Assembly: GCF_023016115.1 (NCBI RefSeq)
Contig: NZ_JALKBH010000006.1
Location: 1 to 64,000, forward strand
Length of the DNA: 64,000 nucleotides
Source: Alcanivorax sp. S6407
Lineage (GTDB): Bacteria > Pseudomonadota > Gammaproteobacteria > Pseudomonadales > Alcanivoracaceae
Reading direction: 5' to 3'
Part shown: piece by piece, positions 17,140 to 25,475 of the stretch
Position numbering within the stretch: position 1 is the first letter of the stretch
Layout of the letters: the number at the start of each line of letters is the position of its first letter
Notes under the pieces: model-generated
Seen by the model: the letters and a program-made list of their open reading frames with translations, nothing else
What the model was told of the DNA's origin: nothing
The model's database searches: none
Program-made: the position numbers and the translations under genes

Positions 17140-20124
17140 ATGGAAAACAGCGTGCATCAATTTGAGTTGATCTTCAGGGGGGAACTGCAGGAAGGCGCAG
17201 ACCAACAGGACTGCATTGAACAACTGGCCACCAGGCTGAAAACCGACCCAGACACCATTCGCCGCCGCTTCTTCCAGCACTGCCCGGTGACGGTGTTGAA
17301 AACCGACAATGAAGCCAAGGCCAAACGGGTTCAGCAAGCCTTTCTGGCAGCCGGTGCCATTACCCATTTCAAGGACGAGGAATCGACAGCCAGCGTGATT
17401 GCCGATCCCGCTGACCCATCTCCTTCCGAGCCGCTCTCCACGGCAGCGGAGGTATCCCCCGCTACGACTCGCAGGCCATGGCGTCTGGCGGTTGCCGTGC
17501 TGGTATTGGCTGGCGCCGCGGCCGGGCTGGCGGCCTGGTACACAGGCCCCCTGTGGCGCAGTTACTCGCAACCACAGCTGGCACAGCTGGAAGCGGCACT
17601 GGCCAGTGAAGACATGCTGCTGCTGGCGCAACTTGATGTTCAACAAATTGTGGATATCGAAGCGCGTTTCATGACCCTGGCCGATCCTGATGCCTTGCCC
17701 GGCAACGACCAGGACCTGATCAGCGATCTTGCCCGCGAGGGAATTCAGCCCCGGGAACAACTGAAAAATGTGGTGTTTGCCGGTTATCCGGGTAGCGAAG
17801 GACTGGAATTTTCTGCCGTGCTGGTGGGGCAATTTGACCCGGCTGCGGTGAAAGCGCTGGTGGAGCGCCGCTATCAACTGGATGCCGCACAGAGTAGTGC
17901 GCAGCGGCTGGTTTTCTCTTACACCAACGAACAGACCTGTGAACGTTCCGGGCCACTGGTTCTGCTGATTGAACCTGAGCGGATACTGATTGGCTCAGAG
18001 GAAAGACTCGCAGCACTGATACAGCGCCTGGAACAATCCGCTCCTGCGGAAATCGAGTTGACGGCCTGGCAAGCCTATCGTGACGGCAAGCTGGCCAGCG
18101 CAACGGTCTTTGCCCCTGCGGAACTGACACAGTCCACCCGGGGCTTTACCGGGATGATGCTGCGCGGTGCCAGCGAAGGCTTTGGTACCGTCACCGGGGC
18201 TTTTGTTGGCGCAACGGCAACGGCCTTGCCGCCGGGGGTGCGTCTGCAAGCCTCGGTGAGTGGCAGTGATGGGGAGGCACTGGATAACCGGGCGGCAATC
18301 ATGCGTGACGAGCTGGAAAAGCTCACCGCCAGCCTGGCCGGCCAGCAACCGGAAACGGAACGCCTGTTGAGGCGACTCACGGTGACTCGCAATGGAGACC
18401 AGCTGGGTGCATCACTGGCGCTGGATGGCAATGTGGCAGAAGAATTGGGGTCACTGGTTCAGGCAGTGATGGGGCAGATGTTCTCCATCAATTCTTCAGT
18501 GGCGGGGCAGGAAAATACGCCCCGCGAAGAACGGCTGATGGAGAATCCCGCCATCTTCCAGCCCAGCTTTGACCCTTCCGCACTGCCGGCCTTTGGGGAC
18601 ATCCCGGATGAAAACTTCCATGCCGCCTGGACCGCGGGGCCGGTGGCCTTGAGGGTCAAGGAAATCGGCATCGATCCCAGGCAGGAAGGGCGCCGTTATC
18701 TGCTCTTCAGTGCCCAGGGGCGTGGGTTGTCCAATGTGGGAAAAGAGCAGGGCGGCAGCCTCGTCATTGACGGTGTCTTTGACGACCAGGGAAATTCACT
18801 CATGCCCATGCCGAGCTGTGGCCAGAATCGCAATCAGGATCCCGCGTCCCTGTCCCAGACCATGGATGGCAGCTACTTTACCGACGGTGAATTCCAGCAT
18901 TACCGCAAGCATGAAGCAGACAAGCGCGTGCTGCTGTCTCCCGGTGTCTCCATTACTGATGTGACCAGGGTGACCGGCAAGGTGACCGTTCAGGTCGCCA
19001 CCCGGACTGAAACACTGACGCTGCCGGCCCCCGCCAACGGCGCCAGCATCGAAAAAGCGGGCGCGCGGATTTCATTCGGTAACAGCGAGGGGCAAAGCCT
19101 GTCTTATACGACCAGTGGCGACGTGGCGCGGATTCTTTCCGTGCGCGCGCTTAACGGCAACGGCAAACCCCTGGACAGCATGAGCCATTCCTCATTTGGG
19201 CCCATAATGGGAACGGGCAAGGCGCACCAGTATGAGTACCACGGCACGCCGGCCAGAATTGAAGTGGTGATTGCCACCGAGCTGCAGCCGCAGACCTATC
19301 CCTTTGCACTGGATTCCGTGCAGCCATTTCAGGACAGCCGCTTTGCCCAGGGACAAAGAACGCTTCCCGTCGTCACGGACAGTAATAGGGTAGACGCGGC
19401 ACTGAAGCAGAGTTTGCCTGACGAGGCGAAAAGCTATGAGAACTTTGGCAATCCACCCAAAGCAGTGGTGACAGCCGGACCGGTTCAGCTGGCCATCACC
19501 AACCTGCAGGCTGGAGGGTTCCAGGGCATTTATTCACAGTGGGATATCCGCACCAACCGGCTTGCCGAGCTGGATGGCAATCGGGCGGCCGGGGAGATTC
19601 GCCTGCAGCGTATTGTTGATGAAGAAGGCACGATCCACACTGTCGAGGCACGTGGCTGGTTTGGACTGGAACAGCAGGGGATGTGGTTTAACGGGGAATT
19701 CCGTCCTTCCTATCCCTACCTGAACGGTTCCGCCGGGCCGTCATATCGCGATTATGAGGGCGGCAAACCGGTACGGCTGGAAGGTGAAGTGGTATTGCAG
19801 ATCCCGGAAACCCTCAGTGTCATCAACGCGCCACTGGTGTTGGGAGAAGCGATCCAGCATGGGCCACTCTCTCTACAGGCGCAGGCATTGTCGGAAAACT
19901 CACTGCAGTTGAATGTAGCAAGCGGTGTTGGCCGTCTTGCGGCTATCGAAGTGTTTGATGCCAGTGGCAAACCTGTTGGCGGTAGCGCGCAGCGCTGGGG
20001 CGATGAAGAAGAAAATGTGCGGATGAACGTCAGCCTCTCCGGCGCACCCGCATCCCTGAGCCTGCATGTGGTCGATGATGTTAGAGAAGAGCGTTACCCG
20101 TGGACGGTCTCTCTGGATGAATAA
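17140..20124 (+). CDS. Large single-pass membrane protein with big periplasmic region, unknown
   Basis: 994 residues. Residues 1-75 form a small alpha/beta domain (FELIFRGELQEGAD ... KAKRVQQAFLAAGA) of a type I have seen at the N-terminus of several proteobacterial inner-membrane proteins. A low-complexity Pro/Ser/Ala linker follows, then one membrane helix at about 114-134. The remaining ~860 residues should be periplasmic. This part contains apparent internal duplication: segments around GPVALRVKEIGID and GPVQLAITNLQAG resemble each other, each followed by a beta-rich stretch and a Pro-rich E-T-L motif. No catalytic motif is recognised. A ribosome site is not obvious. The partner may be the small membrane protein upstream. 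Confidence 0.7.
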   Translation: MENSVHQFELIFRGELQEGADQQDCIEQLATRLKTDPDTIRRRFFQHCPVTVLKTDNEAKAKRVQQAFLAAGAITHFKDEESTASVIADPADPSPSEPLSTAAEVSPATTRRPWRLAVAVLVLAGAAAGLAAWYTGPLWRSYSQPQLAQLEAALASEDMLLLAQLDVQQIVDIEARFMTLADPDALPGNDQDLISDLAREGIQPREQLKNVVFAGYPGSEGLEFSAVLVGQFDPAAVKALVERRYQLDAAQSSAQRLVFSYTNEQTCERSGPLVLLIEPERILIGSEERLAALIQRLEQSAPAEIELTAWQAYRDGKLASATVFAPAELTQSTRGFTGMMLRGASEGFGTVTGAFVGATATALPPGVRLQASVSGSDGEALDNRAAIMRDELEKLTASLAGQQPETERLLRRLTVTRNGDQLGASLALDGNVAEELGSLVQAVMGQMFSINSSVAGQENTPREERLMENPAIFQPSFDPSALPAFGDIPDENFHAAWTAGPVALRVKEIGIDPRQEGRRYLLFSAQGRGLSNVGKEQGGSLVIDGVFDDQGNSLMPMPSCGQNRNQDPASLSQTMDGSYFTDGEFQHYRKHEADKRVLLSPGVSITDVTRVTGKVTVQVATRTETLTLPAPANGASIEKAGARISFGNSEGQSLSYTTSGDVARILSVRALNGNGKPLDSMSHSSFGPIMGTGKAHQYEYHGTPARIEVVIATELQPQTYPFALDSVQPFQDSRFAQGQRTLPVVTDSNRVDAALKQSLPDEAKSYENFGNPPKAVVTAGPVQLAITNLQAGGFQGIYSQWDIRTNRLAELDGNRAAGEIRLQRIVDEEGTIHTVEARGWFGLEQQGMWFNGEFRPSYPYLNGSAGPSYRDYEGGKPVRLEGEVVLQIPETLSVINAPLVLGEAIQHGPLSLQAQALSENSLQLNVASGVGRLAAIEVFDASGKPVGGSAQRWGDEEENVRMNVSLSGAPASLSLHVVDDVREERYPWTVSLDE

Positions 20125-20186
20125 GATCCCGAGCTCAAATCAGGTTCATCGCTGAATTGCGGAAAAAGCGGGCTTACCGCGATAGG

Positions 20187-20214
20187 TGCAGCCGCCGCAG
20201 CGCGGCCCAAAACA
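20187..20214. repeat. GGCCGC-type palindrome beside the beta-helix gene
   Basis: On the minus strand it reads TTTTGGGCCGCGCTGCGGCG, a degenerate copy of the palindrome that abuts several terminators in this window. It begins just after the end of the minus-strand beta-helix gene. Confidence 0.5.
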
Positions 20215-21498
20215 TTATTGCGTAGCGACAGGGGGTGTCATCGTCAGGGTGACACCCTCTTCGGTTTGTAACCCCCCATGCCCATTCACTAACAACTTCT
20301 GCCCCGGTTTGAATTTCAGGGCGGCGTCGCGACTGAGCAGGGGCAGTGGCCGCGTCAGTGCCAGGGTAACTTCACCAACAAACAGATCCGCATCCAGGCT
20401 CACTGAATCCAGCTCCTCTGATGCGTTGAGCAGGGCAATAGCACCACGCAAAGAGCAATCTTCGCTGAGTCGGGTACAGCCACGAATATCCTCATCGGAC
20501 AGGGTATCCACTTCCAGTAGCAGCACGGCCTGTTTTTCAAACGCGCCCATATCGGCAATGCCTCCGGCAAAGCGAGGATCACCATTGCCTCTCTGGTCCC
20601 ACACCAGAGGTTCACCGTCAGCATCTACAGACAGGCGGTTGTCAGCCTGGTTGATCACCGGGCTGTTGCCCTGCAGGGGCAAAGAGCGGGTGGGGCCGTT
20701 GTAATAGCCCAGCGGCCCCAGTCGTGGATCTTCATTGAATGCCGGCTTTCCGCAGCCACGGGAGGTGATGATCAGGTTGGCATGGCTGTCAGGTGTGCTG
20801 TTGTGCTGGCAATAGGCATCGGCACCGGGCAGGTTAAGGGCGATGATGTTGTTGCCCAGCTGTACCGGACCTTCCCGATACAGGCCGGAACCTTCCTCGG
20901 CCGCATTGGCAGTAATGGTGTTGTGGGTGAGGGTCAGCTGCCCTCGCGAGGAATAAATAGCACCGCCGTAGCGTGCCTGGTTATCCATCAGGGTGCTGTT
21001 GATGACGGTGACGGTTCCGCCCTTCTGAAACAGGGCGCCGCCCTTGTTGGCCTGGCTGCCAGAGATCAACACACTATCCAGCACCAGGTTCCCCTCGCTG
21101 TAAATGGCGCCGCCGAGATCGGCTCTTCCGCCCGTCAGAGAGAGATAGCGAAGGGTGACCTGCGCCCCGCGCTCGGCACGCATAATGCCGAAACGGCCAT
21201 TGCCATCCAGGGTGATGCCACTGGGTTGCCAGAGGCGCTCAGGAATATAGCCATCGATAACAAGGTCATCGGTGATGTCGGGAAGCGGCCGGGTCAGGGA
21301 CAGAGTGTAGGGTGCCTGAAACAGATCGCTGACAAAGCGGATGCTGTCTTCACCGGGCTGCTGGTTGGCCTGCTGGATGGCATGGCGCAACGAGCCAGGT
21401 CCCTTGTCCCCGGGATGGGTGACAATGAATTCCGTGGCCATGGCCGTGTGGCTGCCGAGCAGAAACAATAATCCCCAGAACGATGATTTTGCTGACAT
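20215..21498 (-). CDS. Secreted right-handed beta-helix protein
   Basis: A 427-residue exported protein: signal peptide at 1-21 (ending AMA), then an NxGDxGPGSLRHAI opening found in choice-of-anchor Q/polymorphic-membrane-protein-like proteins. A parallel beta-helix follows, with repeated GGAIYSEGN, GGALFQKGG and GGAIYSSRG turns at about residues 125-195. A second CSLRGAIALLNAS start-like motif lies near residue 345, suggesting a second, shorter helix unit. The C-terminus shows no clear anchor. Function is unknown; such proteins are usually cell-surface or secreted. It is downstream of the DUF11-type protein in the same direction. Confidence 0.75.
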   Translation of the reverse strand: MSAKSSFWGLLFLLGSHTAMATEFIVTHPGDKGPGSLRHAIQQANQQPGEDSIRFVSDLFQAPYTLSLTRPLPDITDDLVIDGYIPERLWQPSGITLDGNGRFGIMRAERGAQVTLRYLSLTGGRADLGGAIYSEGNLVLDSVLISGSQANKGGALFQKGGTVTVINSTLMDNQARYGGAIYSSRGQLTLTHNTITANAAEEGSGLYREGPVQLGNNIIALNLPGADAYCQHNSTPDSHANLIITSRGCGKPAFNEDPRLGPLGYYNGPTRSLPLQGNSPVINQADNRLSVDADGEPLVWDQRGNGDPRFAGGIADMGAFEKQAVLLLEVDTLSDEDIRGCTRLSEDCSLRGAIALLNASEELDSVSLDADLFVGEVTLALTRPLPLLSRDAALKFKPGQKLLVNGHGGLQTEEGVTLTMTPPVATQ

Positions 21499-21730
21499 GG
21501 GAGCATCCTTACCCCTTTTTCATTCCTTTTTACCATAGACGCCACGGGATGCCAGCCAGAAAGGGCAAGATCGGTCCGCCGGCCGACCCGCTGCGGCTGC
21601 CATTTTGTGGGAGATTGCTTGCAAACGAAGCTTTTCTCAACCTCAACCAGAACCGCTTCGCGCGCAAGCCCGCTCTCACTGTTCCGCGCCCCGGGTTTTG
21701 CCTTTCGCATTGCATGCTGCCTGATGCATG

Positions 21731-21782
21731 TCGCAGCCGCAGAGCAGCCAAAAAAAACCGCGCCATGCGGCGCGGTTTTTTT
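21731..21782 (-). terminator. Terminator of the DUF11-type surface protein gene, fused to a GGC(C/T)GC repeat
   Basis: Stem ACCGCGCC/GGCGCGGT flanked by A and T tracts at 21751-21782. On the minus strand the T tract runs into GGCTGCTCTGCGGCTGCG (21733-21750), the same arrangement as at the terminators of aceA and the acyl-CoA dehydrogenase. Confidence 0.85.
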
Positions 21783-21795
21783 AACCTCCTTGTTA

Positions 21796-24726
21796 TCAGC
21801 AATCACCGGCCTCGTAGTTGGCGGCATCGCGGGAGCCATTGGGATCTGCCGGGGGGATGATGGCGCCGTCAGCATCCTCAATGCTCACGTCATCGCCGGA
21901 GTTGTTGTACTCGTCCAGCAGGCCCTGCAGCTTGTTGATGGTCTTGCGATTGTTGCCGCTGAGCGCATCCACCATGGCATCAATCAGGGACAGGCCACTG
22001 TCGGGATCGATGGGCACTGTGGCGCCATTGCTCAGGCCATCGTTGAGAATGGCCGCCATCAGTTGCCAGGAAGAGTGCAGTTTGGTGCGGCAGATCTGGG
22101 TACGGCGATCACCGTCAGACTGTTTGCCCATGCTGGACCAGAAGATGCCGAACACATCCTCACAGTTTTGCAGGGTCTTCCAGCCCAGGTTGATCGGGAA
22201 GCCAACATGGTCACGGGCCACGTGACAGGTGTATCCCATCTCCACCGGACTCGGGTAGCTGCGGTCACCGTCACTGCCGTGGGACTTCCAGAAGCCCAGG
22301 GTGCGGGTGGCATCACCGCCTTGTGCGATATCACAGGTGTCCCCGGCGCTTTGCACCAGTACATTCTGCAGGCCGGTAATTGCTGGCAGTGTGGCGCGCA
22401 GGTCCACGGTTTTCTGCAACGGAGAGGTGCCGGCGATAATGCCGTATTCGATACGCAGACAGCCGTCGGAAGCATCATTGTCATAGACACAGCCTTCGCT
22501 GGTACCGAACAGCACGGCGGGAGCATTGGGGTCCCGTGTTTCATGGGTAATGCCCACCAGCAGATCCACATCGCCGGTATTGGTGATCTCAATACGGAAG
22601 TTGGCAGAGGTGCCCGGTTCCACCGGTTCATTCAGACAGGTCTTGGTCACCTGGATGGCAGGTGCCACCACGTCGACACTGTGATTGTCGTTATCCGATG
22701 CAGTGTTGCCGAAGGCATCGCTGGCTTGAACCGTTACGGTATTCACCAGCGGATCCGGATCTCCCGCCAGGGTGGTGCGGGTCAGCTGAATCTGACAGCT
22801 GCTGCCAATGTTCAGGGTTGCCGGAGCTACCGGGCAGTCGCTGCTGGTAATGGCAGAGTGGGTGCCATCGGCAAGATCACCGATCAGGCTGTCGTTGATG
22901 CTGTCCAGGGTCAGGTTGGAATCCGAACCGCCACCGTTGGCAATGGTGATGGTGTAATTCACATCGTCACCGGTCTTGGTGTGGCTGTCACCGGTCTTGG
23001 TGACCGAGATGGTGCTGACACGACGCTTGACGCGCACGGTTACCATATCGTTGTCACTCACCACGTTGACGAATCCGGCTGGACTGCAGCTCACTGAAGC
23101 CGTGTTGACGATGCTGCCGGGATCATTGAGGGCGCCGGAATTGGCAGTAATGGTCTGGGTGGCACCCGGAGTGACCATGATGTCGATGGTGTTCGCGTCG
23201 CCATCTCCGTCAGTATCATTGGGATCAATAGCGAGAGTGTTGTCGGTCACGGTGCACGACAGCGTTGGCGTATTGTTGCTGCTGGTATTTTTCACCAGAA
23301 TTTTGTACGTCACGGAATCGCCTTGAAGAATCTGTGCGGGGCCGTCATTGAAGCCGCCGTTGCCATCACTGACTTGCTTGTCCAGATCTACCGACGGGCT
23401 GAACAGATCTACATCGTGGCTGCTCTTGTCAGAAGCGGTATCGGTGCCGAACAGGTAGGTCGCGGTAACGGTGTTTTGCAAAGGGCTGCTGACATCCGGA
23501 ACGGTGTAGTCATATTCAATGGTGCAGATCTCGCCGGCATCCAGTGAATCACCACAGTTCTCGAATTTCATCACCGCAGCATTGCTGCCGTCAGTGAGAT
23601 CACCCACCAGGCTGTCATCAATGCTCTGCTTGGAAATGGGCAGGGCACCATCATTTTCGATTTCCACCTTGTAGCTGACCGTGTCACCGACTTTGGACAG
23701 ATCCGGGCCGGTCTTGCGCACATCCAGGCTGCACAGGTCAAAGGCGTTGATCACCATGTCTTCCAGCTCTGCGGTTTCAGACTGGGACTGGCGGGTCTCG
23801 GCAATGTAGGCACCAATACAGGGAATCTCACCGTCATAGAGAGCACTGAGATTCAGGCCGCCCTCGAAATAGGTAATCGCCGGGAAGGTTGGGCTGTTGC
23901 CGTCCACACCCTTGGTGACATAAGGCCAGGGGGCCAGTGTCGGGGTTGAGTTGGTAACGCCACAGGCCACATCATTGGCGGCGCTGTCATCACAGTCAGA
24001 GCTCTCGATCGCCAGGGTCAGCTCGCCCTGGGAGGGCGCAACCGGCTGGTTCAGCTGATTGTTGGGTCCCCAGGTATAAACATCGTATCGGCCAATACGG
24101 CCGCCATTGGTGATGTCTGCCTGAACCAGAATATCGCCCTGTTTGTGGCCATGACTGAAGTCACCACCGTCCACAGGGCTGACCGGATTCTGCAGGAACC
24201 AGAACCCGATGGCAGCGTCGCCATTGGGGGCATAGGCATCAAGACCGAAGAACAGGAAGTAGTCATCCTTGCCGTCTTCATTCACATCTACGCCGGGCGC
24301 TCGTTCCAGGGAGATAAACACATGGCCAATGTCATTCTTGTCATTGGCACTGCCCAGTTTCCATCCCCAGTCCCGTTTGCCGCCGAGAATGTCATTGGAA
24401 TCCTTGGCACCGGCAAAAATATCATCGTTGGCGTCATTTACCTTGTCGATGTGGAAAGCCGACACGATATGGGTGGAGGCGGCGATGCCGGCGCAGGCGC
24501 CGATGCGGTCAGGGTCGATGAAATCGCAGTAGATAAGGTTGGCGTCACCACCCGGCACACCGACCTCATCAATGGCATTGTGATCGAGTTCGAAAACGCC
24601 TGTGTCATGAGAGGCCTTTGATAGTCCAGGCAAAGCAAGACAGATCAGAAAGGCCAGCAAGATCTTGCCGGATACCGTTATCGGGCTTGGCAAGGGAGCC
24701 CGGTGATTGGATGGTTGCGGGTTCAT
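21796..24726 (-). CDS. Large secreted surface protein with DUF11-like repeats
   Basis: 976 residues from the ATG at 24726, which has GGAGAG about five bases upstream; a second ATG at 24738 overlaps that ribosome site. A long signal peptide ends near residue 38 (LSKAS). The N-terminal ~300 residues are Asp/Asn-rich with several D-x-D-x-D calcium-loop-like stretches (DVNEDGKDD). Four Ig-like repeat modules follow, starting near residues 335, 450, 580 and 695 (V/I-x-KTG...GDxVxYxIxIxN), of the DUF11 type. The C-terminal ~180 residues start at ATRTLGFWKSHG, a module also seen at the ends of other secreted bacterial proteins. There is no LPXTG or membrane anchor. Probably an adhesin or surface-layer component; inference. 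Confidence 0.75.
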   Translation of the reverse strand: MNPQPSNHRAPLPSPITVSGKILLAFLICLALPGLSKASHDTGVFELDHNAIDEVGVPGGDANLIYCDFIDPDRIGACAGIAASTHIVSAFHIDKVNDANDDIFAGAKDSNDILGGKRDWGWKLGSANDKNDIGHVFISLERAPGVDVNEDGKDDYFLFFGLDAYAPNGDAAIGFWFLQNPVSPVDGGDFSHGHKQGDILVQADITNGGRIGRYDVYTWGPNNQLNQPVAPSQGELTLAIESSDCDDSAANDVACGVTNSTPTLAPWPYVTKGVDGNSPTFPAITYFEGGLNLSALYDGEIPCIGAYIAETRQSQSETAELEDMVINAFDLCSLDVRKTGPDLSKVGDTVSYKVEIENDGALPISKQSIDDSLVGDLTDGSNAAVMKFENCGDSLDAGEICTIEYDYTVPDVSSPLQNTVTATYLFGTDTASDKSSHDVDLFSPSVDLDKQVSDGNGGFNDGPAQILQGDSVTYKILVKNTSSNNTPTLSCTVTDNTLAIDPNDTDGDGDANTIDIMVTPGATQTITANSGALNDPGSIVNTASVSCSPAGFVNVVSDNDMVTVRVKRRVSTISVTKTGDSHTKTGDDVNYTITIANGGGSDSNLTLDSINDSLIGDLADGTHSAITSSDCPVAPATLNIGSSCQIQLTRTTLAGDPDPLVNTVTVQASDAFGNTASDNDNHSVDVVAPAIQVTKTCLNEPVEPGTSANFRIEITNTGDVDLLVGITHETRDPNAPAVLFGTSEGCVYDNDASDGCLRIEYGIIAGTSPLQKTVDLRATLPAITGLQNVLVQSAGDTCDIAQGGDATRTLGFWKSHGSDGDRSYPSPVEMGYTCHVARDHVGFPINLGWKTLQNCEDVFGIFWSSMGKQSDGDRRTQICRTKLHSSWQLMAAILNDGLSNGATVPIDPDSGLSLIDAMVDALSGNNRKTINKLQGLLDEYNNSGDDVSIEDADGAIIPPADPNGSRDAANYEAGDC

Positions 24727-25302
24727 GATGCTCTCCATGGATTCATTGTCATATCCTTTTGATCAGGGCTTTCCTGGCCCTGCTTCCCCGTGCATTTCTC
24801 TTTATGAATCGAAAAATGCATCTGTATGCATTGAAAAAACCTTTCCATTTTTCATCGCACATTTATCAATCAAAGAGTAAATCCAGCCCCGACGGTTTTC
24901 ATGATCGGTAAAAAGAATGAGATAGAAATTCGTACGGCGCCGATTCCTGAATCTGCAACAGACCAATGGAGCATGCGCACTCAAGGGGTTCTAAAGAGGA
25001 GGTTTTCTTTCTGTCACAAAGTGATTTTCAAAAGCAGTAATGCCGTGTCCCAAAAACAGGAATTTTTCGAGGGACAAAAAATTACATTTTTTCGCGTGAA
25101 GATGCGTCAAGGCAAAACGGCAGTAAAAGAAACCGATATAAAAAGAGAGATCGATTTTTTCAAAAAACTCATGGGGTTGAAGGCGCTGAATAAGAAACGA
25201 CATCAGCAGGGTGCGATAAGTATTTGAGTAAACGGCCGGGGGTATGGGTGTGGGATTTGGCTTGCAAACGAAGCCTTTCCCTATCTTGCCTGTTGCGTGA
25301 AA
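24727..25302. other. AT-rich gap upstream of the DUF11-type protein
   Basis: Visibly AT-richer than its neighbours. It should hold the promoter of the surface protein (minus strand). Open frames here (24901-25227 plus, and the upstream part of a minus frame) show neither ribosome sites nor recognisable products. At 25250-25285 there is a degenerate REP-like word (TTGGCTTGCAAACGAAGCC) resembling 21608-21640. Confidence 0.4.
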
Positions 25303-25428
25303 AATGCTGCTCCAGCGCTTTACTCCGCCCTCAGTGAACTCTGTGCCCTCTGTGGTAAATCCGCTTTTGATCTTTGCGTGCCGCGTGGTGCGTGAAGCGT
25401 GTTGCAGCCGCAGAGCGGCCAAAAAAAA
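25303..25428. repeat. Composite CACAGAGG/GGCCGC repeat, inverted relative to 15853-16120
   Basis: Read on the minus strand, it starts with a T tract plus GGCCGCTCTGCGGCTGC and continues CACGCAAAGATCAAAAG and TTTACCACAGAGGGCACAGA. It ends GGGCGGAGTAAAGCGCTGGA, also found at 16070-16090. It lacks about 110 bases present in the copy at 15.9-16.1 kb. Confidence 0.8.
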
Positions 25429-25454
25429 GGGCGATCCGAAGATCGCCCCTTTTC
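25424..25454 (-). terminator. Terminator of the acyl-CoA dehydrogenase gene
   Basis: Stem GGGCGATC/GATCGCCC with a cgaa loop, an A tract on one side and CCTTTT on the other. It lies 21 bases past the stop codon. Confidence 0.9.
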
Positions 25455-25475
25455 CTGTTGCCGTTGGCGGCAGGC

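Noticed and set aside
24901-25227. 108-residue open frame in the AT-rich gap
   Set aside because: Lys/Phe-rich composition expected from AT-rich noncoding DNA; no ribosome site or family features.
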